NCBI RefSeq assembly: GCF_000585335.1
Contig: NZ_KK073872.1
Coordinates: 909,317 to 973,316, forward strand
Source of the DNA: Cloacibacillus evryensis DSM 19522
Lineage (GTDB): Bacteria > Synergistota > Synergistia > Synergistales > Synergistaceae
Direction of reading: 5' to 3'
DNA length: 64,000 nt
Part shown: positions 37,571 to 45,869 of the stretch, in pieces
Position numbering within the stretch: position 1 is the stretch's first letter
Layout: each line of letters begins with the position of its first letter
The notes under the pieces: model-generated
Databases searched by the model: none
What the model was told of the DNA's origin: nothing
What the model saw: the letters and a program-made list of their open reading frames with translations, nothing else
Program-made: the position numbers and the translations under genes

Positions 37571-38401
37571 CTATTTGAGAGACTCGAGCTTTGCCGCCGC
37601 CCTGTCGAGGCAGGCGTCCGAGAAATATTCGATGTTTCCCGCGTCGCACAGCGCCGCGATCTCAGGGGCGAGCGGTATCTCGCCCAGAAAATCTATCCCG
37701 TATTTTGCCGCCGTCTCGGCGGTCCTGCCCTCTCCGAATATCTTTATCTTTTTGCCGCAGTCGGGGCATTCGATGTAGCTCATGTTCTCAATGATGCCGA
37801 GGATGGGGATATCCATCTCTTTCGCCATGCGCAGCGCTTTTTCCACGATCATCGAGACCAGTTCCTGCGGTGATGAGACGATGATTATCCCGTCCACGGG
37901 CAATGACTGGAATACTGTAAGCGGCACGTCGCCCGTTCCCGGAGGCATGTCCACAAAGAGAAAATCTTCGTAACTCCAGATGACGTCGCTCCAGAACTGC
38001 TTGACGACGCCGGCGATGGCCGGGCCGCGCCAGATGACCGGCGTAGCCTTATCCTCAACGAGAAGGTTGACCGACATCATGTCGATGCCGCCCTTTGACT
38101 GCTGCGGCAGTAGCCCCGATTCGTTGGCGGAGGCAAGCGTTTCCACGCCAAACATCTTAGGTATCGAGGGCCCCGTTATGTCCGCGTCGAGTATGCCGCA
38201 CTGATTGCCCCTCTTCTGCATCGCGGAAGCCAGAAGCGAAGTGACGAGCGATTTCCCGACTCCGCCTTTGCCGCTGACGATGCCGATCACCCTTCTGACA
38301 TTGCTCAGCGGGTTTGCCGGCACGCTGAAATCCGGTTTCTCCGCCTCCGCACACTTCTGCTCGCAGCTGCCGCAGTCGTGTGAACAGCTTTCCTGAGTCA
38401 T
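37571..38401 (-). CDS. Mrp/NBP35-type Fe-S cluster carrier ATPase
   Basis: The product has 276 residues from the ATG at 38401, chosen because AAGGAG abuts the upstream ATG but lies nine bases before this one. The P-loop is SGKGGVGKS (deviant Walker A), with DMPPGTGD and YIECPDCGKKIKIFG further on, the latter holding the CxxC that bridges a 4Fe-4S cluster in the dimer. The N-terminus has an extra Cys-rich segment (CSHDCGSCEQKC) as in NBP35-like members. It transfers Fe-S clusters to apoproteins. Confidence 0.92.
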   Translation of the reverse strand: MTQESCSHDCGSCEQKCAEAEKPDFSVPANPLSNVRRVIGIVSGKGGVGKSLVTSLLASAMQKRGNQCGILDADITGPSIPKMFGVETLASANESGLLPQQSKGGIDMMSVNLLVEDKATPVIWRGPAIAGVVKQFWSDVIWSYEDFLFVDMPPGTGDVPLTVFQSLPVDGIIIVSSPQELVSMIVEKALRMAKEMDIPILGIIENMSYIECPDCGKKIKIFGEGRTAETAAKYGIDFLGEIPLAPEIAALCDAGNIEYFSDACLDRAAAKLESLK

Positions 38402-38587
38402 ATTGCGCATCTCCTTTAGCGATTTTTGGAAGAGCCGCCACCGTCCCGCATCTTCCAGCGAGGGAGGCCGCCTCTTTTTTCTACTGAATATTAGTGATAA
38501 ACGGGAAAAATGTCAAATATAGTCAGAAAACGGAGAAGGCAGCCGCGCCTATTTACCGGGCCGCTCTAAAAGGGGCTCCTTTGAACG

Positions 38588-38617
38588 ACAAAAAAGCGCG
38601 GCTTTGCGCCGCGCTTT
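38588..38617 (-). terminator. Rho-independent terminator of the Mop gene
   Basis: AAAGCGCGGC pairs with GCCGCGCTTT and is followed on the minus strand by a run of about six T. Confidence 0.88.
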
Positions 38618-38648
38618 CATGGTAATGATTATCTTTGCCGGGGTACGG

Positions 38649-39077
38649 TTACTCTTTGACGCCTACCATTACGTCCGATGCCTTCACAATGGCGGACACG
38701 GCCTTGCCGGGCGCGAGCGCGAGCTTCTTCGCGCTGGCCATGGTGATGATCGAGGTGACCTCTTCGCCGCCCTCGAGCGTAACTTCGACTTCACAGTTGA
38801 CGGCTCCTTCGATCACGGCTTTAACTACGCCCTTGAGCTGGTTGCGGGCCGAGAGTCTGAGTCCGCCGCCGCATTCGCCGATCATGACGTTTGAAGCCTT
38901 AATGACCGCGTAGGCCTCGCCGCCCTCTTTGAGGCCGAGGTTCTCGCAGCTGGTGCTTGTTATGATCGAAGTCAGCATCGTGCCCTTTTCGAGGCGAAGC
39001 GAAACTTCGTTATTGACCGCGCCCTGCTTGACGGATGCCACGGTCGCCTTTAATTGATTGCGTGCACTTAAGAACAT
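38649..39077 (-). CDS. Tandem Mop-domain molybdate/tungstate-binding protein
   Basis: The product has 142 residues from the ATG at 39077, eight bases after AAGGAGG. It consists of two TOBE/Mop repeats, each opening LSARNQLKATV or LSARNQLKGVV followed by VKASxVMIGE or VMVG. Such di-Mop proteins (ModG-like) store molybdate or tungstate as oligomers. No molybdate transporter or molybdopterin gene is in the window. Confidence 0.88.
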   Translation of the reverse strand: MFLSARNQLKATVASVKQGAVNNEVSLRLEKGTMLTSIITSTSCENLGLKEGGEAYAVIKASNVMIGECGGGLRLSARNQLKGVVKAVIEGAVNCEVEVTLEGGEEVTSIITMASAKKLALAPGKAVSAIVKASDVMVGVKE

Positions 39078-39164
39078 TTGTTGTTCCTCCTTGTCGTTAT
39101 ATCGAATCATATCGATATTATTATATCGGAAAACTGCTTTTGTGCAACATTTTGTTTTAGAAAA

Positions 39165-41207
39165 TTATTTTATCCGGGTGGCTCTCGTCGAGTTGAGGAT
39201 CGCGAGCAGCGCGACGCCGACGTCGGCGAAAACAGCCTCCCATAGCCCCGCGAGCCCGGCGACGCCGAATATGAGGAATATCCCCTTCACGCCGAGAGCC
39301 ATAACGACATTTTCCCAGACGATGGCGCGCGTCTTCTTCGCGATGCGCAGGAGGTCGGCCACCTTTGCCGGAGAGTCGTCCAGTATAACGGCGTCGGCTA
39401 CCTCTACGGCCACCTGAGATCCGAAGCCTCCCATCGCGATGCCGGTTTCCGAGGTTACGAGCACGGGGCCGTCGTTGACGCCGTCTCCGACGTAGATCGT
39501 CTTCTTTGTGTCGCCGCGGCAGATATCCTTCAGCGCGTCGACCTTGTCGCCTGGCAGCAGATCTGCCTTGTATCCGTCGAGTTTTAGCTCCTTCGCTACG
39601 CTCTCCGCCGTATCCTCGCGGTCGCCCGTCAGCATATAGACGCCCTTGATGCCGAGCCTGCGCAGCTCCGCAACGGTCGCGGCCGCCTCCGGGCGGATGG
39701 AGTCGGCCACGGCCATCGAACCCATGTATCTGCCGTTTTTCATTACGTGCACTATGGTGCCGTGTTCGTCTATCTCCGGTACGGCAACGCCGAAATCTTC
39801 AAGCAGCGCGGCGTTGCCGGAGGCGACCGTATCCTCTCCGAGGCGGCAGACCATTCCCTTGCCGGGTATCTGCGTGATCGAAGCCCCCGGGGGAACGGCC
39901 CGTTCGCCGGCGGCGGCCATGATCGACTTCGCCACGGGGTGAGTGGAGCCGTTTTCCGCCAGCGCCGCCGTCTCTAGCAGCTCCGTTTCGCTCACACCTG
40001 GGGCCGGCAGGATCTTTGCGAGCTTGAAGCGCCCGTATGTGAGCGTGCCGGTCTTGTCAAATATGGCGATGTCGACGCTGCCGACGGCGTCAAATACATT
40101 GGCTCCTTTTACAAGAATGCCGTTTTTGGAGGCCGCGCCGATGCCCCCGAAGTAGCCCAGCGGTATCGAAATGACGAGCGCGCAGGGGCAGGAGATGACG
40201 AGCAGGACGAGCCCGCGGTAGATCCATTCATGCCACGTGCCGTATCCCGTGAGCGGGGGCAGCGTCATCACCGCGGCGGCGAGAAAGAATACCGCGGGGG
40301 TGTACCATTTGGAGAACCTTGTGATGAAGCGCTCAGTCGGCGATTTGCGCTCCACGGCGTTCTGCACCATCTCAAGCATCCGCGCGATCGTAGAATCCTC
40401 GAACGGCCCCGCCGCCTCGACGAGCAGCAGCCCGTCAAGCGACAATGTGCCTCCGTGCACCTCGCCGCCCGGGGATGCCGTGGTGGGCATCGATTCCCCG
40501 GTGATCGCCGAGGCGTCTATCTGCGAGACGCCGCTTATCACATGGCCGTCTATCGGGATTATTTCTCCGGGAAGCACCTGCACGACGTCTCCCTTTACGA
40601 TTTCCTTAGGGTCCCGTTCAACGATCCTGCCGCCCGCGACGATGCGCGCCGTCAGCGGTTTTTGCGCGAGCAGGGCCTTTATCGAGCGGCGGGAGTTGGA
40701 GGAGGCGCGTTCCTGAAAGGCCTCGCCGAGCCGGTAAAAGAGCATCACCCCGACCGCCTCCGACATTTCGCCGATGGCGACGGCGGCGAGCGTCGCGCCT
40801 CCCATCAACGTGAACTCGTTGAAGACGTCTCCCTTGAAGAGGGCTTTGAGGGCTGTTTTCAGAACGGGAACGCCGGTCGCGAGATAGAGGGCGATAAAGA
40901 CGGCGCTGAAAAGCCATTCCGGCATTATCTCCGGCGCGAGCTCCTCCAGCACGAGCGCGGCCAGAAATATCGCTCCCGCCGCGGCGAGGAATGTTATCTC
41001 GCGGCGGAACGACGCCCGCTGTTCCCTCTCATCAACCTCGTTCTCGCTGAATATGTCGTCAAGCGCATGGCATGAGGCGCAGCCGCAGCCGCTGTCGTGC
41101 CCGTGGACATGATGGGCCGTGTTTTCATGGCGGCCGCCGCACTCAGGGTCCCGGCAGTCATGCCCGCAGCATTCGTGGTCGTGTTCGTGATGATGTTCGT
41201 GGTTCAT
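39165..41207 (-). CDS. Heavy-metal P1B-type ATPase (Zn2+/Cd2+/Pb2+ exporter, ZntA/CadA-like)
   Basis: The product has about 680 residues from the ATG at 41207. The His/Cys-rich N-terminus (MNHEHHHEHDHECCGHDC) replaces a folded HMA domain. Core motifs are SCPCALVIS (CPC metal site in the membrane), DKTGTLTYG (phosphorylated Asp), STHPVAKS and GDGVNDGP. The CPC plus His-rich tail points to Zn/Cd/Pb efflux rather than Cu. The upstream-extended reading frame lacks a ribosome site. A terminator separates it from the MOSC gene. Confidence 0.9.
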   Translation of the reverse strand: MNHEHHHEHDHECCGHDCRDPECGGRHENTAHHVHGHDSGCGCASCHALDDIFSENEVDEREQRASFRREITFLAAAGAIFLAALVLEELAPEIMPEWLFSAVFIALYLATGVPVLKTALKALFKGDVFNEFTLMGGATLAAVAIGEMSEAVGVMLFYRLGEAFQERASSNSRRSIKALLAQKPLTARIVAGGRIVERDPKEIVKGDVVQVLPGEIIPIDGHVISGVSQIDASAITGESMPTTASPGGEVHGGTLSLDGLLLVEAAGPFEDSTIARMLEMVQNAVERKSPTERFITRFSKWYTPAVFFLAAAVMTLPPLTGYGTWHEWIYRGLVLLVISCPCALVISIPLGYFGGIGAASKNGILVKGANVFDAVGSVDIAIFDKTGTLTYGRFKLAKILPAPGVSETELLETAALAENGSTHPVAKSIMAAAGERAVPPGASITQIPGKGMVCRLGEDTVASGNAALLEDFGVAVPEIDEHGTIVHVMKNGRYMGSMAVADSIRPEAAATVAELRRLGIKGVYMLTGDREDTAESVAKELKLDGYKADLLPGDKVDALKDICRGDTKKTIYVGDGVNDGPVLVTSETGIAMGGFGSQVAVEVADAVILDDSPAKVADLLRIAKKTRAIVWENVVMALGVKGIFLIFGVAGLAGLWEAVFADVGVALLAILNSTRATRIK

Positions 41208-41228
41208 ACTCTGTCCCCGTCTCCTGTG

Positions 41229-41252
41229 AAAAGGGCCGCCTCCCGGCGGCCC
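41229..41252 (-). terminator. Terminator of the Fe-S/MOSC operon
   Basis: GGGCCGCC pairs with GGCGGCCC around a four-base loop, with TTTT following on the minus strand. Confidence 0.82.
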
Positions 41253-41260
41253 CGCGGATT

Positions 41261-41704
41261 TTATGCAAATTCTATCGTATCTCCGGCCTTGACCTTGCCG
41301 CCTTTTATCACCTTGGTGAAGATGCCCTTTTTCGGCATTATGCACTCGCCGGTCTGCTTGAAGACTTCGCAGTGAGAGTGGCATTCCTTGCCGATCTGCG
41401 ATACCTCGAGCAGCGTCTCGCCGACCTTGAGCATATCGCCGATCTTGAGCTGTCCCAGGTCGAAGCCCTCGGTGGTAAGGTTCTCGGCGAAGCTGCCCGG
41501 CACGAGATTCGGCAGCTTTGCCATCATCGTGCGGATATCTTCCATCGAGATCAGGCTCACCTGGCGGTGCATGAAGCCCGCGTGGGCGTCGCCCTCCAGG
41601 CCGATCCCCTCGATGAGTCTGCCTTCGCCGATCTCATGCTTTATCATGCCCTTTTGCGGGGCGCTGCATACCGCGATTATCCTGCCTTTTTTATTCTGCA
41701 ACAC
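41261..41704 (-). CDS. MOSC domain protein
   Basis: This 147-residue single MOSC domain (VCSAPQKGMIKHEIGEGRL, SFAENLTTEGFDL, and the Cys in GKECHSHCEVFKQTGECIM) is related to the C-terminal domain of molybdenum cofactor sulfurases. It overlaps nifU by 14 bases, so it is coupled to sulfur mobilisation by NifS. The likely role is sulfur transfer, perhaps to molybdenum or tungsten cofactor. Exact substrate unknown. Confidence 0.88.
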   Translation of the reverse strand: MLQNKKGRIIAVCSAPQKGMIKHEIGEGRLIEGIGLEGDAHAGFMHRQVSLISMEDIRTMMAKLPNLVPGSFAENLTTEGFDLGQLKIGDMLKVGETLLEVSQIGKECHSHCEVFKQTGECIMPKKGIFTKVIKGGKVKAGDTIEFA

Positions 41705-42185
41705 GGTGATCCTCGCCTACAAAACGCTCTTCTTCCTCTTCCTCGTGTCCGCCGCAGGCGCCGCCGCAAGCCGTGCAGTTGCCCGGGAACGAGAGCCCCT
41801 CGGGCAGCTTTCCGTCCCGGCGCAGATAATAGTCGGCCACCGCCGCCTGGATGCCTTCCTGCGCGAGCAGGGAACAGTGAAGCTTGACGGGAGGCAGTCC
41901 GCCGAGAGCCTCCGCGACGTCTTTGTTGTTTATCTTCAGGGCCTCGGCGATCGTCTTGCCCTTCGCGAGTTCCGTCACCATCGAGCTGGTGGCGATCGCC
42001 GCCGCGCAGCCGAAGGTCTCGAACCTGATATCCTCTATCACCTCGGTCCCGGGGTCGATCTTCAGATAAATCTTCATTACGTCTCCGCAGGTGGGATTGC
42101 CGACCTCGCCGATCGCGTTCGCGTCGTCTAGTTTGCCTGCGTTGCGCGGATTCATGAAATAATCTACCACTTTCTGGTTGTACAT
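41691..42185 (-). CDS. nifU: NifU/IscU-type Fe-S cluster scaffold
   Basis: The product has 164 residues. The three cluster-ligating Cys positions are in NPTCGD, FGCAA and LHCSL, as in IscU/NifU N-terminal domains. The C-terminal tail adds NCTACGGACGGHEEEEEE, an extra Cys-rich and acidic segment of unknown role, not a full NifU C-terminal domain. It lies 20 bases after nifS, its sulfur donor. Confidence 0.92.
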   Translation of the reverse strand: MYNQKVVDYFMNPRNAGKLDDANAIGEVGNPTCGDVMKIYLKIDPGTEVIEDIRFETFGCAAAIATSSMVTELAKGKTIAEALKINNKDVAEALGGLPPVKLHCSLLAQEGIQAAVADYYLRRDGKLPEGLSFPGNCTACGGACGGHEEEEEERFVGEDHRVAE

Positions 42186-42205
42186 GACCTCATCTCCTAT
42201 CCGGG

Positions 42206-43384
42206 TTACTTTTTATAAAAGGGAGACATCGCGCGGAGCTTCTCCACGATCGCGGGGAATTTCTCAAGCACATAGTCGATATCTTCTTTTGTAGTATCAT
42301 GGCTCATCGTCAGGCGTACCGAACCGTGGGCCGTGGTGTGGTCAAGCCCCAGCGCGAGCAGCACGTAGCTCGGCTCAAGGCTGCCGGAGGTGCAGGCGGA
42401 ACCGCTTGAGGCGGCGATCCCAGCCGCGTCGAGCAGCAGCAGCATCCCCTCGCCCTCGATATACTTGATCGTAAAACTGGTATGGAAGGGCAGCCTGTCG
42501 TCGCCCACAGCCCCCGTAAGATGTGACTCCGGTATCCTCGAAAGGACGCCGTCGATGAAATAATCGCGCAGCCGCGCAAGCTTCTTGTCGTCGCCGCGCG
42601 CGAGGCGCTCCTTTGCGATCTCCGCCGCCACGCCGAAGCCGACGATCCCCGGAACGTTTTCCGTGCCGGAGCGGAGGCCGAACTCCTGGCCGCCGCCGTG
42701 GAGGGTCGGTATCAGCTTGATGCCTTTGCGGACATAGAGAGCGCCGAGCCCCTTAGGGCCGTACATCTTATGCGCCGCCATCGTCATCATGTCGACCGGA
42801 AGCTGCTGGATGTCGATCATGATATGTCCCGCCGCCTGTACGCCGTCGACGTGGAACATCACGCCGCGGCGGCGGCATACCTCGCCGAGCTCTTTTACCG
42901 GCTGGATCGTGCCGATCTCGTTGTTGGCGAACATGATCGTCGCCAGTATCGTCTCGGGGCGGATCGCCGCTTCCAGGTCGGCGGGGGAGACCATCCCTTT
43001 ATCGTCGACGGGGAGTATCGTATATTCAAAGCCCATCTTTCCCAGCCATTTAACGGTGTCGAGGATGGCGTGATGCTCGACGGCGCTGGTTATGATATGG
43101 TTTCCCCGCCCCTTTTCCTTCAGCGCCCAGGCCGCGCCTTTGATAGCCAGGTTGTCGGCTTCGCTGCCCGCGCCGGTGAAAATGATATCGGAGGGCTTCG
43201 CGTTGATCAGCGCCGCCACCTGCGCGCGCGCGTTATCCACCGCCGCGCGTGCCTCGCGTCCGAACTTGTGAAGGCTGTTGGGGTTGCCGTATTTCTCCGA
43301 GAAGTAGGGGAGCATCGCCTCCGTTACTCTTGGGTCCACCTTTGTCGTTGCCGAATTGTCGAGATATACTTCGCGTGGTGCCAT
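42206..43384 (-). CDS. nifS: Cysteine desulfurase (NifS/IscS-like)
   Basis: This 392-residue PLP enzyme carries the PLP lysine in TMAAHKMYGPKG and the mobile catalytic Cys in ASSGSACTSGSLEPS, the longer loop of NifS/IscS class I enzymes. It releases sulfur from cysteine for cluster assembly on NifU. It is second in the IscR-NifS-NifU-MOSC operon, 20 bases after the regulator gene. Confidence 0.94.
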   Translation of the reverse strand: MAPREVYLDNSATTKVDPRVTEAMLPYFSEKYGNPNSLHKFGREARAAVDNARAQVAALINAKPSDIIFTGAGSEADNLAIKGAAWALKEKGRGNHIITSAVEHHAILDTVKWLGKMGFEYTILPVDDKGMVSPADLEAAIRPETILATIMFANNEIGTIQPVKELGEVCRRRGVMFHVDGVQAAGHIMIDIQQLPVDMMTMAAHKMYGPKGLGALYVRKGIKLIPTLHGGGQEFGLRSGTENVPGIVGFGVAAEIAKERLARGDDKKLARLRDYFIDGVLSRIPESHLTGAVGDDRLPFHTSFTIKYIEGEGMLLLLDAAGIAASSGSACTSGSLEPSYVLLALGLDHTTAHGSVRLTMSHDTTKEDIDYVLEKFPAIVEKLRAMSPFYKK

Positions 43385-43404
43385 GCCTGTTCACCTCATA
43401 AAGT

Positions 43405-43863
43405 TTAATTTTTAATTCTCTTGCCGCACCAGCAGTCGGGCCGGTGGCAGCTATTGTCTGACTGATTGACAAGGTCCTGAAAGGTCGTACCGTCATAGAC
43501 GACCTCAAGGGCCTCCCTTGCCTTGTCCCAGAGCGGCCGGAAGACGCAGTCCTCATAAAGCGAGCAGTCGTCCTCCATGCGCGTTCCGCACTCCACCGGG
43601 CCCAGCGGCCCCTGAATGAAGCGTATCACCTCGCCCACCGTGATCGCATCGGCAGGCTTCGCAAGAAAATATCCGCCGTCCTTGCCGCGCGCGGAATCGA
43701 CGACGCCGGCGCTCTTCAGGCTGCTCAGAATATTCTCGAGAAAGCGGACGGGGATATTCTGAGCCTCGGCGACCGCGCCGATCTTGCACGGCCCCTCCTG
43801 CTGCCGTCGCGCGAGCTCGTATATCGCTCTCAAAGCGTATTGACATTTTTGTGTGATCGCCAT
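43405..43863 (-). CDS. iscR: Rrf2-family regulator (IscR-like)
   Basis: The product has 152 residues from the ATG at 43863, which follows AAGGTGAGG. The winged helix contains YALRAIYELARRQ and IPVRFLENILSSLKSAGVV, the Rrf2 signature. Three Cys in the pattern C-x7-C-x5-C (CGTRMEDDCSLYEDC) could bind a 2Fe-2S cluster. IscR has C-x5-C-x5-C, so the spacing is slightly longer. It probably represses its own operon when clusters are sufficient. Confidence 0.88.
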   Translation of the reverse strand: MAITQKCQYALRAIYELARRQQEGPCKIGAVAEAQNIPVRFLENILSSLKSAGVVDSARGKDGGYFLAKPADAITVGEVIRFIQGPLGPVECGTRMEDDCSLYEDCVFRPLWDKAREALEVVYDGTTFQDLVNQSDNSCHRPDCWCGKRIKN

Positions 43864-43881
43864 AATCCTCACCTTCTCTAC

Positions 43882-43921
43882 CAACTTAGTGTAGATTACA
43901 GCGCGCCGATATATTTGTCAA
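43882..43921 (-). promoter_or_regulatory. Promoter of the iscR-nifS-nifU operon
   Basis: On the minus strand, TTGACA (43916-43921) and TAATCT (43893-43898) are spaced by exactly 17 bases. The region from the -10 to the ribosome site reads CTACACTAAGTTGGTAG, a candidate Rrf2-type operator. Confidence 0.75.
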
Positions 43922-44098
43922 GAGAGGTCGGCAAGATTTTGTAAAAGTTTGCGGATAAAATAGTATTCCTCCGGCGGGCGTCAAGCGCAGCGCCGGGAAA
44001 AACCCATGCAATGAGAGAGGGATAATCCGGCGGAGGCTGCCGCCGTAATGCCGCTATGCCTTATAATAATGGCTATAACTTTTGAAGGGGCTGTTTCA

Positions 44099-44374
44099 AT
44101 GAAACTTGTAACGATCAGGAGCAGGGGGACGGAAGCCGCCGCGGTGATGATCGAACGCGGTTTTGTGAGGATAGATACTCTCAACGAGGAAAAACGTTCC
44201 AGCTGGCCGGAGACGCTGGGGGAGCTTGTCGGAAGCGGGCAGGCGGAGCTGCTGAACCGCTGGTATCTCGCGGGCGGCAGGACGGTCCTTGAGAATATGA
44301 GCCGCAGGCTGATAGTGACGCCAGATGAGGCGGAGATCACAGGCGAGGTCTATCAGACGGCGGACGAGGAGTAG
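44099..44374 (+). CDS. Small protein resembling the N-terminal domain of FAH-family hydrolases
   Basis: The product has 91 residues from the ATG at 44099 after GAAGGGG. The sequence MKLVTIRSRGTEAAAVMIERG and a following LGELVGSGQAE recall the small N-terminal domain of fumarylacetoacetate-hydrolase family proteins, but the catalytic domain is missing. It is followed by a good terminator, so it appears to be a complete small gene rather than a broken one. Function unknown and resemblance weak. Confidence 0.55.
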   Translation: MKLVTIRSRGTEAAAVMIERGFVRIDTLNEEKRSSWPETLGELVGSGQAELLNRWYLAGGRTVLENMSRRLIVTPDEAEITGEVYQTADEE

Positions 44375-44405
44375 GGCGGGGGATAGGCCCGCCCGCCGCA
44401 TAAAG

Positions 44406-44443
44406 AACGGGAGGCCCGCCGTCCGGCAGGGGCCTCCCGTTTT
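44406..44443. terminator. Rho-independent terminator, probably bidirectional
   Basis: AACGGGAGGCC pairs with GGCCTCCCGTT and is followed by TTTT. It separates the small gene (plus) from glgC (minus). Confidence 0.82.
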
Positions 44444-44462
44444 AATTTTGACCGGCGGCTTC

Positions 44463-45764
44463 CTAGAACCCGGCGCCGTCGGCGGTGAACATGTTTTCGT
44501 ATGCGCCGGGGATCTGAAGTTTCTTACGCAGCTGTATCTTCGGCATTCCTACGACGACGAGGCCGGAGGACGGGTCCACATGATACCGCTCGGTGTCGGC
44601 TACGGGGTCGAAGCCTATCGAGGTGCCGTTGGGGATGACGTTGTGCGCGTCAACGATCACGCGGCGCAGGCGGCAGTTTTCCCCGATATGGACGTTCTGC
44701 CCGATGATCGTCTCTTCGATGACGGAGCCGGAGTTGATCACGCAGTTGCGCGACAGCACGCTTTTGCGTACGTACGCGCCGAGCACGCGGCTCGCTTCGG
44801 CGCGCAGGCAGCCGTCGACGGAGCAGGAGTGATCGTTAGCCGGGTAGGTGAATCCGGGCGGATCGGAGTAGGAGACGGTCCTGATGGGCCATTGCTGGTT
44901 GTAGAGCGAGAGCGCCGATGGGTGGCGCAGCAGGTCCATGTGGGCCTCCCAGTAGGCTTTGATGCTTCCCACGTCTTTCCAGTAGGGGCGGTCGTCGCCG
45001 GGCAGCTTGTTGGTCGAGAAATCATAGGCCATCAGTTTGTAGCCCTTGAAGAGCATCGGCAGGATGTCCCGTCCGAAATCATGGCTGCTGTCCTTGCGCT
45101 CGTTGTCCGAGAGCACCGATTCTTCGAGTATCTCGCGCTCAAAGATGTAGTTTCCCATAGAGACGAAGCTGTAGCCGGGACGTCCGGGAATCTCCGGCGG
45201 GACGGCCGGTTTTTCTACGAAATCTATGATGCGCCCCTCCGCGTCGGTGGCGATGCAGCCGAACTGACTTGCCTCCGATGAGGGGACGACATAGGCCGCC
45301 ACCGTAATGTCGGCGTTATTATCCATGTGATAGGCCAGCATCTGTTCCACATCCATCTTGTAGACGTGGTCCGCCGCGAAGATGCAGACGCGGTCGGCGT
45401 CGAAGAGCGTCACAAGGTGCATGTTCTGGAAGATGGCGTCCGCCGTGCCCTCGTACCAGCGTTCGCCGTCCCACATCTGGGCGGGGACGACGTTGACGAA
45501 GAAGTCGCGTCCGCGCAGCGCGCTGCCGAACTGCCACCCTTTGCCGATGTGTTCATGGAGGGACTGGCTCTTGAACTGTATGAGGCAATATATCGAAAAG
45601 AGCCCGCTGTTCACCATGTTTGAAAGTGCGAAATCTATTATGCGGTATTTTGCGGCGAAGGGTACGGCGGGCTTCGCCCTGTACCTCGTCAGAGGCATCA
45701 GTCGTTCTCCCTTTCCTCCCGCAAGGACCATTCCGAGTACGCGTCCGTATTTTCCGTGAATCAT
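44463..45764 (-). CDS. glgC: Glucose-1-phosphate adenylyltransferase
   Basis: The product has 433 residues from the ATG at 45764, preceded by AAGGAGG. The nucleotidyltransferase motif GMVLAGGKGERLMPLT is near the N-terminus, and a C-terminal left-handed beta-helix has hexapeptide-like repeats (SVIEETIIGQNVHIGENCRL). It makes ADP-glucose for glycogen. It is the last of three leftward glycogen genes, about 105 bases after glgA. Confidence 0.93.
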   Translation of the reverse strand: MIHGKYGRVLGMVLAGGKGERLMPLTRYRAKPAVPFAAKYRIIDFALSNMVNSGLFSIYCLIQFKSQSLHEHIGKGWQFGSALRGRDFFVNVVPAQMWDGERWYEGTADAIFQNMHLVTLFDADRVCIFAADHVYKMDVEQMLAYHMDNNADITVAAYVVPSSEASQFGCIATDAEGRIIDFVEKPAVPPEIPGRPGYSFVSMGNYIFEREILEESVLSDNERKDSSHDFGRDILPMLFKGYKLMAYDFSTNKLPGDDRPYWKDVGSIKAYWEAHMDLLRHPSALSLYNQQWPIRTVSYSDPPGFTYPANDHSCSVDGCLRAEASRVLGAYVRKSVLSRNCVINSGSVIEETIIGQNVHIGENCRLRRVIVDAHNVIPNGTSIGFDPVADTERYHVDPSSGLVVVGMPKIQLRKKLQIPGAYENMFTADGAGF

Positions 45765-45869
45765 TGAAGAAGGCCTCCTTTTCAAAGGATTACTGCTATG
45801 AAACTGGGTTTTGCCGTTAACGCTTACCTTATTGCCTGTTATTATAGACTATTTAAATGTAAACGTCTA

